From NCBI GenBank assembly GCA_964498785.1, contig CAZCJL010000060.1, positions 1 through 40,827 of the forward strand: 40,827 nt of DNA. Direction: 5' to 3'. The position numbers were made by a program, and so were the translations under genes. Positions 8,614 to 17,093 of the stretch are shown piece by piece. The stretch is from Mariaggregatimicrobium sp964498785. GTDB taxonomy: Bacteria > Zhuqueibacterota > Zhuqueibacteria > Thermofontimicrobiales > Thiofontviventaceae. The notes under the pieces are model-generated. The model saw only the letters and a program-made list of their open reading frames with translations, made no database searches and had not been told where the DNA came from. How positions within the stretch are numbered: position 1 is the stretch's first letter; the number at the start of each line of letters is the position of its first letter.

Positions 8614-10698
8614 ATGGATCAACATTTTATCAACAAAGAAATCAGTTGGCTGTCCTTTAATGAACGTGTGTTGCAGGAAGCTGCGGATCCAACAACACCA
8701 TTGATTGAAAAAACAAAGTTCCTTGGAATTTTTTCATCGAATTTGGATGAATTTTTTCGCGTACGAGTCGCCACGCTTCAACGATTGGTGAAACTGGGGA
8801 GGAAAGCAAAAAAATTCATTGGTCATGATCCGAAATCTGTGCTGCTGCTGATTCAGGAAATCGTTTTAAAGCAGCAGCGTAAATTCGAGAGAATTTATGA
8901 ACAGATCATCAAGGAATTAGCCAAAGAAAAAATATTTATCATTAATGAAAAGCAATTGAGTGAACAGCAGGCAGAATTTGTCAAATCGTATTTTCAGCAG
9001 GAAGTTCGGCCACGGTTGATACCCATCATGATCGACCAGGTTAATACGTTTCCTGAACTGAAGGATCATGCGATTTATCTGGCAACACTATTACAGGAGA
9101 ATGGAAATTCAAGAAAGCGAACGTTAGCATTAATTGAGGTGCCGACGCTATCGCTCTCCCGGTTTCTGGAGTTACCGCAAATCAGCGATAGACGATACAT
9201 TATTCTGCTGGATGACGTGATTCGTTTCGGATTATCAGAAGTTTTTCGGACATCGAGTTTTACAGTTTTGGATGCGTTCACTGTTAAATTAACCAGGGAC
9301 GCAGAACTTGATATCGAAGATGACATTTCCGAAAGCTACGTGAAAAAAATGTCCAAAAGTTTGAAACAGCGAAAAGATGGCAATCCGGTTCGATTTGTTT
9401 ATGATGCTATGTTACCGAAAAAATTCCTGAATTTATTTATCGAAAATTTACATTTAAATGAAGCAGATACGCTCATTCCTGGTGGACGATATCACAATTT
9501 CCGGGATTTTATGGGATTCCCAAATTTCGGTGCAAAGCATTTACAATATGAAAATTTTCCTAAACTGGCTCACAAAGATTTTGATCCGCAGCCAAAATTA
9601 ATGGATGTTCTCAAAACCAAAGATGTCATGCTTCATTTTTGCTATCAATCATTCAATTATGTGATTGATCTATTGCGCGAAGCCGCAATTAATCTAAATG
9701 TTAAATCAATAAAAATAACGATATACCGCGTTGCGAAAAGATCCAGCGTGATGAATGCGTTAATTAATGCGGCTAAAAACGGAAAAAATGTTGTCGTGGT
9801 ACTGGAGTTGCAAGCCCGCTTTGATGAAGAAGCCAATATTTACTGGGCAGATAGGTTGCAGGAAGAAGGCGTCAAGGTTATTTTCGGTGTGCCCGGTCTT
9901 AAGGTTCATTCAAAATTGTGCCTCATTACGCGAAAAGAAGATAATAAACTGGTGCATTATTCTGTTATCGGGACGGGCAATTTTAATGAGGATACGGCGA
10001 CTATTTATAGCGATCACGCGTTATTTACAGCAGATAAACGACTAACCCGGGAAGTCGATAAAATATTTGAATTTTTTGAGACAAATTTTAAAGTGATCAA
10101 TTTTAAGCATCTGATCGTTGCACCGTTTCATTTGCGCAGGAAATTCATCAATCGCATTCAAAATGAAATTGACAATGCAAACAAAGGGAAAGAGGCATAT
10201 ATTATTCTGAAACTCAATAATCTGGTCGATTCCCAAATTATCGAGAAACTTTATGAAGCAAGCGGAGCTGGCGTAAAAATAAAATTGATAGTCCGCAGCA
10301 TGTTTTCCATGATTCCGGGAATTGAGGGTAAAAGTGAAAATATCGAGGCTTTCAGAATTGTTGATAAATTTTTGGAACACACGCGTATCTTTGTCTTTTG
10401 CAATGATGGCGATGAAAAATATTATATTTCGTCGGCTGACCTGATGCCCCGAAACCTGGATCGCCGGGTGGAGGTCATGTGCCCGATTTACAATAAGGAA
10501 ATACAATACGAATTACGCAACTTTCTCGAAATTCAAATGAAAGATAATGTAAAAGCATGTGTCTTAAATGGTAAACAGGATAATATTCGCCGAAGAACGA
10601 ACGCGAATCCTAAAGTGAGGTCTCAGATTGAAATATATCACTTTCTAAAAAGACGACTTGATAATGCAGTTCAAGTTGCTCCGGTAATAAAATCATGA
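8614..10698 (+). CDS. ppk1: Polyphosphate kinase 1
   Basis: This 694-residue protein reversibly polymerises the gamma-phosphate of ATP into polyphosphate. The N-terminal helical domain starts INKEISWLSFNERVLQEA, a classic PPK1 opening, and ends near residue 110. The two phospholipase-D-like catalytic domains carry His432 in GLKVHSKLCLI (expected autophosphorylated histidine) and His589 in FLEHTRIF (second active-site histidine). TGNFNEDTA and SSADLMPRNLDRRVEV are also present. The ATG at 8614 was chosen because it begins the conserved domain; a TTG 45 nt upstream overlaps sixA and would add non-conserved residues. Its ribosome site is weak, so coupling to sixA translation (28-nt gap) is likely. 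The CHAD gene follows after 42 nt. Confidence 0.96.
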   Translation: MDQHFINKEISWLSFNERVLQEAADPTTPLIEKTKFLGIFSSNLDEFFRVRVATLQRLVKLGRKAKKFIGHDPKSVLLLIQEIVLKQQRKFERIYEQIIKELAKEKIFIINEKQLSEQQAEFVKSYFQQEVRPRLIPIMIDQVNTFPELKDHAIYLATLLQENGNSRKRTLALIEVPTLSLSRFLELPQISDRRYIILLDDVIRFGLSEVFRTSSFTVLDAFTVKLTRDAELDIEDDISESYVKKMSKSLKQRKDGNPVRFVYDAMLPKKFLNLFIENLHLNEADTLIPGGRYHNFRDFMGFPNFGAKHLQYENFPKLAHKDFDPQPKLMDVLKTKDVMLHFCYQSFNYVIDLLREAAINLNVKSIKITIYRVAKRSSVMNALINAAKNGKNVVVVLELQARFDEEANIYWADRLQEEGVKVIFGVPGLKVHSKLCLITRKEDNKLVHYSVIGTGNFNEDTATIYSDHALFTADKRLTREVDKIFEFFETNFKVINFKHLIVAPFHLRRKFINRIQNEIDNANKGKEAYIILKLNNLVDSQIIEKLYEASGAGVKIKLIVRSMFSMIPGIEGKSENIEAFRIVDKFLEHTRIFVFCNDGDEKYYISSADLMPRNLDRRVEVMCPIYNKEIQYELRNFLEIQMKDNVKACVLNGKQDNIRRRTNANPKVRSQIEIYHFLKRRLDNAVQVAPVIKS

Positions 10699-10740
10699 TT
10701 TTTATTTATTTTTAATATCTTATGTTAAAGGTGATCAAAT

Positions 10741-11604
10741 ATGCTACCTGATGGTTTCCGTGAATATTATCAACAGCGAGCTAAAAATATTCGGGAAAAT
10801 TACAGAACAGCAATTCATTATTTTAGTGAAGATGGAATTCATGATTTGCGCGTGGAGATAAAACGGCTTCGTGCATTTTATAAATTAGTGAATTGGATCA
10901 ATCAAAATTTTAAAGCGAAGAAAAGACTTAAACCGATTCGCCAACTTTTTAAGGCTGCGGGTAAAATTCGTGATATGCATGTATTACAAAATATTGTGCG
11001 CGATAATAGCAGTCAGGAAAAATTAAATATTCATGAATTTTACAACGTGCTGAAACATCGTGAATTACAAGCCAGGGATGATTTTTATAAAGGATATAAA
11101 AATTATGATTTAAATATAATGGATCAAAATTTACAATTGATTAAGACGGCACTTTCCATTATTGATTATGAATATATCAGCCACAAAATGCATCAGCGCC
11201 TGGAGAAAATGATTGCTGAATTAATCGACTTTAAAAATCACCAGGAGCTTGAGGAGGCTGATCTGCATAAGATCCGTATCCTGTGTAAAGAGGCACGATA
11301 TGTTTTGGAAGTCATCACAACAACCGGGGAAGAGGATGAGAAATTCAAAATTCTGAATAATAAAATGCGCGCTGTTCATCAGGCTTTGGGAAATTGGCAT
11401 GATTACGACGTGTGCCTGCTGACTTTAAAACAGGCAATGAACGACGAGACTTTTCAGATAAGCGACAGTGATTCTTATCAAAAATTTGCTGCAATTTTAG
11501 AGAGCGAAAAAGCAAAATATATCTCTCAATTTGAAAAGCGATGGCAGGATTTTATATCAGAATCGGCACAATTGAAATTGGGAAATTCCGCTCAAAATCA
11601 TTAA
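10741..11604 (+). CDS. CHAD domain protein
   Basis: This 287-residue, all-helical protein matches the CHAD domain: conserved histidine and basic residues appear in IHDLRVEIKRLRAFYKL (about residues 34-50) and again in LHKIRILCKEARYVLE (about residues 178-193). KIRDMHVLQ and GNWHDYDVCL are further family positions. CHAD proteins bind polyphosphate through a basic groove and often localise to granules; they are usually encoded beside ppk or fused to CYTH domains. Here CYTH and CHAD are separate genes of the same island. AAAGGTGAT precedes the ATG. A strong terminator follows, so this is the last gene of the island. Confidence 0.93.
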   Translation: MLPDGFREYYQQRAKNIRENYRTAIHYFSEDGIHDLRVEIKRLRAFYKLVNWINQNFKAKKRLKPIRQLFKAAGKIRDMHVLQNIVRDNSSQEKLNIHEFYNVLKHRELQARDDFYKGYKNYDLNIMDQNLQLIKTALSIIDYEYISHKMHQRLEKMIAELIDFKNHQELEEADLHKIRILCKEARYVLEVITTTGEEDEKFKILNNKMRAVHQALGNWHDYDVCLLTLKQAMNDETFQISDSDSYQKFAAILESEKAKYISQFEKRWQDFISESAQLKLGNSAQNH

Positions 11605-11624
11605 GCAACATCACTATTTTGAAG

Positions 11625-11670
11625 ATACCCCAAATCAGGTATTCTTATGCCTTATTTGGGGTATTTTTTT
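11625..11670 (+). terminator. Rho-independent terminator of the polyphosphate island
   Basis: ATACCCCAAAT (11625-11635) pairs perfectly with ATTTGGGGTAT (11654-11664), with an inner AGG/CCT extension, followed by seven T. It begins 21 nt after the CHAD stop codon. Confidence 0.92.
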
Positions 11671-11715
11671 ATGTGCAAAATATTTGAATGGTTGTTTTTT
11701 AATAACTTAAAACTT

Positions 11716-11731
11716 TGGCATGAATCCTGTA
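11716..11731 (+). promoter_or_regulatory. Weak sigma-54-like element upstream of the HTH gene
   Basis: TGGCATGAATCCTGTA keeps the -24 GG and the -12 G at the spacing of TGGCAC-N5-TTGCA, but has T for the -12 C. The ATG lies 40 nt downstream. The same bases (TTGGCA) could serve as a sigma-70 -35 box, so the assignment is tentative. Confidence 0.2.
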
Positions 11732-11771
11732 GTCTTATTTATAAAAACGAATTTAGAAATCGGAGGATTTC

Positions 11772-12089
11772 ATGAAACAGAAAAGTTTATTTATTGTCGC
11801 GACCGTTTTCCTGTCTCTGATACTTGGTTTTCTGACAGGGAGTGCGCAAATCGGGAAGGAAATCAAAATCAAGAAAATGGGGAAACCTATTCTTGGGGTA
11901 ATGATTACTGATCCTGGCGTCAATGTGGACGGAAATAAACTGCCGCAAATCGAACGGGATTTTATTGTTCGTGCGCTAAAAAAACATCGGGGATCCATCA
12001 AAAAGGCTTCGGAAATGATGGGATTGTCCTATAAAACACTTCAATACCGAATGAAAAAAATTGGTTTGGAAAGAACTGATTTCAAATAG
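11772..12089 (+). CDS. Short protein: signal/membrane segment plus Fis-type helix-turn-helix
   Basis: This 105-residue protein starts with basic residues and a hydrophobic stretch (about residues 6-24, FIVATVFLSLILGFL), followed by GSAQ, like a signal peptide or a single anchor. A basic segment follows (KEIKIKKMGK). Residues 60-102 are a Fis/NtrC-C-terminal helix-turn-helix: ERDFIVRALKKHRGSIKKA, then SEMMGLSYKTLQYRMKKIGL. This DNA-binding module normally sits in the cytoplasm at the end of sigma-54 activators; no AAA+ or receiver domain is present. GGAGG lies 6 nt before the ATG, so the start and the N-terminal segment are well supported. More positive charge follows the hydrophobic segment than precedes it, which would allow an anchor with the HTH inside the cell. 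The 3' end lies 10 nt from the converging FG-GAP gene. Confidence 0.75.
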   Translation: MKQKSLFIVATVFLSLILGFLTGSAQIGKEIKIKKMGKPILGVMITDPGVNVDGNKLPQIERDFIVRALKKHRGSIKKASEMMGLSYKTLQYRMKKIGLERTDFK

Positions 12090-12099
12090 GAAAATTTAA

Positions 12100-13992
12100 T
12101 TATTCCAATAGCAGTATTTTCAATGTCGAAGAAAATGACGTTCCCTGAATCCGGCACAGATACACGCCGCTTGTTAGCTGCTTCCCGCGTTGAATTGATG
12201 AAAACCGAAACTGATATTCACCAGCTCGTAAATTCCCGTCAAAAAGTTGTGCGACTGTTCTGCCGAGCACATCGAAAACAGTCATGTTCAGAAAATCATC
12301 TGTTGGTAAATTTATTTGAATTGAAGTCTCTCCGTTGAACGGGTTGGGATAATTTTTGCAAATAACGGATCGATCCGGTTTAGATCGCCTGTCATCCACA
12401 GAATGATAATTCCCCGCAATATCGACCGCACTGGTACGTTGAAAATTTACATGACCTGTTTGCCATATAATTTTTGCGTGTTCGGTTCCCGGCAGATCAT
12501 ACGCGCAGATACCGGTCCACGTGGTGCCGACCACAATTTCCAGATCCGGGTCGCCATCGATATTGGCAAGTGTCGGGGTGCTGGTAATTCCGTTCCAGCC
12601 ACGGTCACTTTTAGGAACCTCCAGTTCATGCAATACATCGCCCTGCCAGTTTAAAATATGTAATTTACCCAACTCCTGACTGTTGCGTGGAGTCCATGAA
12701 CCAAAAATCACCTCGGGGTGTCCATCGTTATCCAGATCAGCGATGCTCGGAGCAGTTGCATAGCGGATGAATCCTTCACTGTCACGAGTAACATGATACG
12801 GCCAGTTATGATGTTCTGTCTTATCGAGCCAGCAGGCGTGTAATTTTCCGTCATTGGCCGGGTACAGAATTTCCTTAAATCCATCGTTATCCAGGTCAGC
12901 AGTCACTGGATTTGGCAGACATACTTTGATAATTTGCCAGTCATCGGTGTGTGGGTGGTTTTCTGCCAAATTTTCAGGGACCGGAAAAACGCGCCAGTCA
13001 ACTCCATTTTGATTGAAACGGGTACGGTCTGGTTGCAGGATAACAGGGGTGTGATATTGCGGATAGCTGATATCATTTGTTTCGCCGCGTTCATGAATTA
13101 TTGAGACAGTAATGATATCCGGAATATGATCATTATTCACATCATCTACAATTGAGGAGCTGAAATAAAATTTGGGCTGCAATTCACCTTCCTCAGCCCA
13201 ACCGCGTAATTCAGACTCTACATCCATCCATAATGGAATTTGCGCCCAGATTTTATGATCATAAAAAGCGCCGGTGTGCACATGTTCGCCATTGTGATGA
13301 AGTGCGTGGATGTAAAAGTTGTCCGATAATCCGATTAATTCCAGATCATCATCCCCATCCAAATCAGCGAGGGTTGAATTTTGATTGAACGTTCCGTGCC
13401 CGCTATTTACACGCGCTCGCTGAGGCCAGCCGGGAAATGGCTGTCCGTCAGGTTTCAGGATGTACCAGTCGTAATCATTGTCATCTGTTCGAACCGAGCC
13501 CACAATAATTTCAAAAATGCTGTCATTATTTATATCAGCAACACATAAGGAGCGAATTTCACTATTTACATGAAGATCGATCGGCCATTGTGATTTATAA
13601 AAATAACCATCCGAATTATAGACGGAAACAATTCCGTTTGGATGAGCGGTAATGATTTCCACATTTCCATCGCCTTCTAAATCAGCAATGGCAACCGCAG
13701 GATAGGTGTTACCAACGTGTTCCTTTCCGCTATAACTTCGATCATGACCAGAGTATACATTCCAAATCGGATCGCCGGTTTCCCCGTCCACAACATAGAT
13801 CATATAATCAGCCCATATAATTTCCTGACGGTTATCACCATTCAGATCAACGACAACCGGAGAGCCGGCATATCCGCCGTACATCAGATAGGGACCTCCG
13901 CCTTTGCCCAACCATTTAAGCGTCGGGGGATTTATGACAGCGGATGCAATATTCGTTATGAGTAAGATTAAGAATAAAATTAGACGTTGCAT
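12100..13992 (-). CDS. Secreted FG-GAP/VCBS repeat protein with YPNPFN-type C-terminal sorting domain
   Basis: This 630-residue protein has a signal peptide (about residues 1-18). Many FG-GAP-type repeats with DxNxD/DxDGD calcium-binding motifs follow (VDLNGDNRQEI, ADLEGDGNVEI, ADINNDSIFEI, ADLDGDDDLEL, ADLDNDGFKEI, ADLDNDGHPEV, ANIDGDPDLEI), consistent with a beta-propeller. The last 90 residues start YPNPFNGETSIQINLP and continue with VFDVLGRTV and SGVYLCRI, the fold of C-terminal sorting domains used for type IX-like export or surface attachment in the FCB group. The binding target is unknown. The ribosome site is weak (GTGGAAA). It appears monocistronic and converges on the HTH gene. Confidence 0.88.
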   Translation of the reverse strand: MQRLILFLILLITNIASAVINPPTLKWLGKGGGPYLMYGGYAGSPVVVDLNGDNRQEIIWADYMIYVVDGETGDPIWNVYSGHDRSYSGKEHVGNTYPAVAIADLEGDGNVEIITAHPNGIVSVYNSDGYFYKSQWPIDLHVNSEIRSLCVADINNDSIFEIIVGSVRTDDNDYDWYILKPDGQPFPGWPQRARVNSGHGTFNQNSTLADLDGDDDLELIGLSDNFYIHALHHNGEHVHTGAFYDHKIWAQIPLWMDVESELRGWAEEGELQPKFYFSSSIVDDVNNDHIPDIITVSIIHERGETNDISYPQYHTPVILQPDRTRFNQNGVDWRVFPVPENLAENHPHTDDWQIIKVCLPNPVTADLDNDGFKEILYPANDGKLHACWLDKTEHHNWPYHVTRDSEGFIRYATAPSIADLDNDGHPEVIFGSWTPRNSQELGKLHILNWQGDVLHELEVPKSDRGWNGITSTPTLANIDGDPDLEIVVGTTWTGICAYDLPGTEHAKIIWQTGHVNFQRTSAVDIAGNYHSVDDRRSKPDRSVICKNYPNPFNGETSIQINLPTDDFLNMTVFDVLGRTVAQLFDGNLRAGEYQFRFSSIQRGKQLTSGVYLCRIQGTSFSSTLKILLLE

Positions 13993-14106
13993 GATTTTCC
14001 ACTTTGTTCAATGTTCTGAGTTGAAAGCGTGGAATTGCAAAAATCATTCCCTGTGAAAACAAAGATGGATTAAAGAATTGTGTCTTTAATTAAGAATTCA
14101 GGTTAA

Positions 14107-15288
14107 TTAGAATAGTAAACGAAGATCAACTTCGATATAAACCGTACCATTTCGTGCTAATTTGGATGAATGATTAAATAACTCGAAAGAAGAATCGGCG
14201 TTCTCTAAAAGGACAAACGCGCGGTAGCGATCTTCAGGTGTTTCAGGTGTGTTTTTAAAATGGACTTCAATCGGGTATTCTACAGAATGAGCAATTTCGG
14301 ACATTGCTTTCATAAAATTTAAAAAACTTTGCTCTCCGACAGCAGGTTGGGCTAAATCATGCGGTACTTCCAGATGGTCAATTTGATGTAACATGCAATA
14401 GAGAAATTTGGCGCCGTAAGAAATTCGCCGTATCTTTGCGAATCCTTGAATGAAATCATTTTCCTGCAATCTGTTGAATTGTTCACGAGTAAATATGTTT
14501 CGATAAAAATTTGGGGGACGGGTATCGATTAACGGATCATAAGAAGAAACAAGCCATTCGATGCGCTCCATTGATGTTTCGATGGACATTTGATGTAATA
14601 GTTCATCGCGGTTCGATGCATCGCATATTTGTTCGACCCTTGTCATGACAGTGAAATACCGCTCAGCTTTTTTTCGGGATAAATATCCGTCATAAATTGC
14701 AGCGGAATCAATGGCAGCATGAAGAATTAAAAATTCCAGCAACAACTTTTTTGCATTCAGATCAATTTTTTGGAAATCGGCGTCATCGAAAAGTTCTTCA
14801 AAAATTAAATAATTCATTTCACCAATAATCATCACTCCTAAAATATGATGATAGCGAAGTGAAAGATTGTAAAAATTTTTAATATGCGGTTCTATAACAC
14901 CAAAATTGCCCCATAGATTGTAACGATCGTCATAGTCTTTTAGTATATCGCTTATTAGTTTGTCATGATATATGGAAGAAAGTGGTTTTAATAAATCGTG
15001 CATCAAAACATAAGACTCCAGAGAAGTGGTCAGTTGATGGCGACTTAATTTTCGAAATATATTTACAAATTGAAGAAATGCATGATACGCGAGGTCGGTT
15101 TTATGGTCTTGATTCAATTGAAGTAAAAAATCACGTTCAGAAGAATGTGAATTAAGAATATCAATAAACCATTGTTTTAATAAGTTATCATTAATAGCGC
15201 TGGCTGTTTCGATAACTTGCAAGGCTACCAATTCTTTTTCAAGATGAAGTTGTAATAACGGAAGTCTTAGGTTTTTAATATAATGCAT
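14107..15288 (-). CDS. Helical protein of unknown function, possible degenerate HD-like core
   Basis: This 393-residue protein has no signal peptide or membrane segment, and I do not recognise its family. It is mostly alpha-helical, with many aromatic and acidic residues. One stretch, SYVLMHDLLKPL (His97-Asp98), recalls the HD pair of metal-dependent phosphohydrolases, and ILHAAIDSAAIYDGY further on has another His and Asp pair. The spacing does not let me assign the domain. The C-terminal 60 residues look beta-rich (EYPIEVHFKN, GTVYIEVDLRLLF). It follows the frameshifted exported-protein gene by 20 nt and is probably the last gene of the flavin-reductase/CPBP operon. Confidence 0.7.
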   Translation of the reverse strand: MHYIKNLRLPLLQLHLEKELVALQVIETASAINDNLLKQWFIDILNSHSSERDFLLQLNQDHKTDLAYHAFLQFVNIFRKLSRHQLTTSLESYVLMHDLLKPLSSIYHDKLISDILKDYDDRYNLWGNFGVIEPHIKNFYNLSLRYHHILGVMIIGEMNYLIFEELFDDADFQKIDLNAKKLLLEFLILHAAIDSAAIYDGYLSRKKAERYFTVMTRVEQICDASNRDELLHQMSIETSMERIEWLVSSYDPLIDTRPPNFYRNIFTREQFNRLQENDFIQGFAKIRRISYGAKFLYCMLHQIDHLEVPHDLAQPAVGEQSFLNFMKAMSEIAHSVEYPIEVHFKNTPETPEDRYRAFVLLENADSSFELFNHSSKLARNGTVYIEVDLRLLF

Positions 15289-15308
15289 TCACATATTCTC
15301 AAAATTTG

Positions 15309-15780
15309 TTAAAGATATTCAGAACAGTCTTCGCGGAGACGAATTAAATCAAATATTGACTCATATCCGGCATGAATATAATGAGTCATTTTCCCTTTGG
15401 GCGCACATAATTTCCCGCTATACAAATCAGCGCGAATTTTATTAAATTTGGCTGCCGGGCCGAAAATTGTTCGCAAATCGAGCTTTACATTTTTGTTACA
15501 ATTTCGAACTTCGATTAAATAAAGTGCACTGTTCTTTACTTCCCACCAGGCCTGATACCCTCTCCAACAACCGGTATTCATTATGCCGTCATCGAAAAAG
15601 GGTTGTGGCCGTGGATTTGACTTATTTAAAAAAGCTTCCAAATGGGTTGCAATGTAATAGTAACGTGTCGTTATTAAAAATTAAGATATCCGGTCTTTGG
15701 GCTGTGGCAAATAAAAAACATGGCCAAAATATGCAGATCAGTAAAAACACCAAAAGAAATTTTGTTATTTTTCGAATCAA
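15309..15780 (-). pseudogene. Small exported protein of unknown function, broken by one frameshift
   Basis: Two overlapping frames form one gene. The first runs from a TTG at 15780 (IRKITKFLLVFLLICIFW, a signal-peptide-like start) through RPDILIFNNDTLLLHCNP to a stop at 15622. The second, from about 15640 to 15309, continues EAFLNKSNPRPQPFF, TGCWRGYQAWWEVKNSALYL and so on. Dropping one base of the GG pair (CC at 15638-15639 on the plus strand) joins them as NPF-EAFL. The pattern DxLIxxxDTLxLxxNPxExF...TxCWRGYxAxWEI resembles a hypothetical exported protein seen in Bacteroidota-like genomes. The product would be about 157 residues. No strong ribosome site is visible. A true frameshift or a sequencing error cannot be told apart here. 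Confidence 0.65.
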
Positions 15781-15799
15781 ATTATGAATCCAGCTAAAT

Positions 15800-16585
15800 T
15801 TAAAGAAGACCAAACGAAATTGCCAGAAAAGCGGGCCCATTAATCGCCGCGTGAATAAGGACGCCCAGCCATGTGTTTTGGCGTTTTTGAACAATATAAG
15901 ATTGAATAAACAACGTCGGGAGCAGGGTAAGTAACAATTGCCAGCCAAAGGCGAGATGAAAAATACCCCAAAAAAAACCGTGATAAACCCAGGCAAATTT
16001 TCCAAAAGCAAGCTCTTGTTTCGGAAGGAGAACTCCCCGCCAGAGTATCTCCTCACCCATAATGTTCAGCAGCCAGTAAGGAAACCACAGGAGTAAAAGC
16101 CAGTAGCGATTTGGTGTCAGGGGCTCAAAAGACATAAACGCGGGTTGGTGCTTAACTTCGTCGGTGAAGAATTTCAAGATTTCCATGACTGTGCCACTTG
16201 AAAATGATATCGCCAAAATTGCGAGAATGCCCCAGCGCCAATCAACGCGTGTCATTTTACGAAATCGTAGTCTTTCTTTCCAAAAATCAGGTTGATTAAA
16301 AGAACCTTCTGCTTGTGTGATAATCGCAGCGATGATGAGTAGCGGCATGAAAATCCCCAATCCGGCGACGAGGAACCAAAAAATGACAGTTTCTATGCCA
16401 GTGATTGCACTGAGATACGGAATCAGAAAATGCGTTTCCAGATACAGAATCAGGCCGGCACCACCGAAAATGAAAAACGATGGCCAGAAACCAATCGAAG
16501 TTATTGTTCTATTGTTTTCAGACATAAGGGTGTTTTCGCTCATGTGAACGTTTTTGGTAATTTTATTTTCCGTTGTACTTGTCAT
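15800..16585 (-). CDS. CPBP family intramembrane metalloprotease
   Basis: This is about 261 residues from the ATG at 16585; the longer frame extends into the upstream gene and is unlikely to be used. Several membrane helices are visible. The conserved motifs of the CPBP (Abi/CAAX-like) family are present: GEEILWRGVLLPKQE (glutamate pair and arginine), WGIFHLAFG (histidine) and GVLIHAAINGP (second histidine). Members are glutamate-type intramembrane proteases, some processing prenylated or bacteriocin-related peptides; the substrate here is unknown. The start overlaps the flavin-reductase gene by 23 nt, with GGGAG directly before it. ATGs at 16543 and 16525 are alternatives. Co-transcription with the upstream gene is likely. 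Confidence 0.85.
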   Translation of the reverse strand: MTSTTENKITKNVHMSENTLMSENNRTITSIGFWPSFFIFGGAGLILYLETHFLIPYLSAITGIETVIFWFLVAGLGIFMPLLIIAAIITQAEGSFNQPDFWKERLRFRKMTRVDWRWGILAILAISFSSGTVMEILKFFTDEVKHQPAFMSFEPLTPNRYWLLLLWFPYWLLNIMGEEILWRGVLLPKQELAFGKFAWVYHGFFWGIFHLAFGWQLLLTLLPTLFIQSYIVQKRQNTWLGVLIHAAINGPAFLAISFGLL

Positions 16586-17093
16586 CTCCCAAAATAACAA
16601 CAATCTCACCAAAATAAAAGCGGTGATAATCTTTGTTCGGGTATTTATTTTCAATTGATGTATCAATAAAAAATTTCGGTTTAAAATCATCTGCATATAT
16701 TTTCTGACATTCAATAATCAATTCTGCTTCAGCAAATGAAGGAGCCGCTACTTTTCCGGATTGAATTACATTTAGTTTTGTATTTGCAATTTTATCAAAA
16801 TCCCGCCCCGAATGTGTGCCAAGATATTGCAGGTCGGAGCGATATTTAGGTGGAAAAGCACACAAAGTAAATGAATCATATTGTTCCATAAATTGAAATG
16901 TATGGCGAGGCGGCCGAACGACAGCCTGTACAAATGGTCTGTTCCACATCCCGCCAATGCTACCCCAGGCGACTGTCATTGTATTATAGTGCTGTTTTTG
17001 ATAATCTCCGCAAGTGAGTAAAAACCATTGATTAAGCCATAAATCGATTGATTGTGATGTAAATTTGTCAACATGAATAGGTTTTAATGCCAT
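16563..17093 (-). CDS. Flavin reductase-like, FMN-binding split-barrel protein
   Basis: This 176-residue protein resembles the flavin-reductase-like family: MTVAWGSIGGMWNRPFVQAVVRPPRHTFQFM (about residues 38-68) is the FMN-binding strand-loop region, followed by FTLCAFPPKYRSDLQYLGTHSGRDFDK, another family pattern. Homologues reduce free FMN with NAD(P)H or only bind FMN, so activity is not certain. The ATG at 17093 was chosen because AAGGAA lies 8 nt upstream; an upstream in-frame extension of 12 residues is not conserved. It is the first gene of a minus-strand operon and shares a divergent promoter region with comEC. Confidence 0.88.
   Translation of the reverse strand: MALKPIHVDKFTSQSIDLWLNQWFLLTCGDYQKQHYNTMTVAWGSIGGMWNRPFVQAVVRPPRHTFQFMEQYDSFTLCAFPPKYRSDLQYLGTHSGRDFDKIANTKLNVIQSGKVAAPSFAEAELIIECQKIYADDFKPKFFIDTSIENKYPNKDYHRFYFGEIVVILGDDKYNGK

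Noticed and set aside
10042..10506. Long antisense open frame inside ppk1
   Set aside because: It is a shadow of the conserved PPK1 C-terminal domains and shows no protein-like pattern.
15622..16056. Minus-strand open frame of 144 codons overlapping the CPBP gene
   Set aside because: Its upstream half is an out-of-frame shadow of the CPBP protease gene. Only its last 50 codons are meaningful, as the N-terminal half of the frameshifted exported protein.
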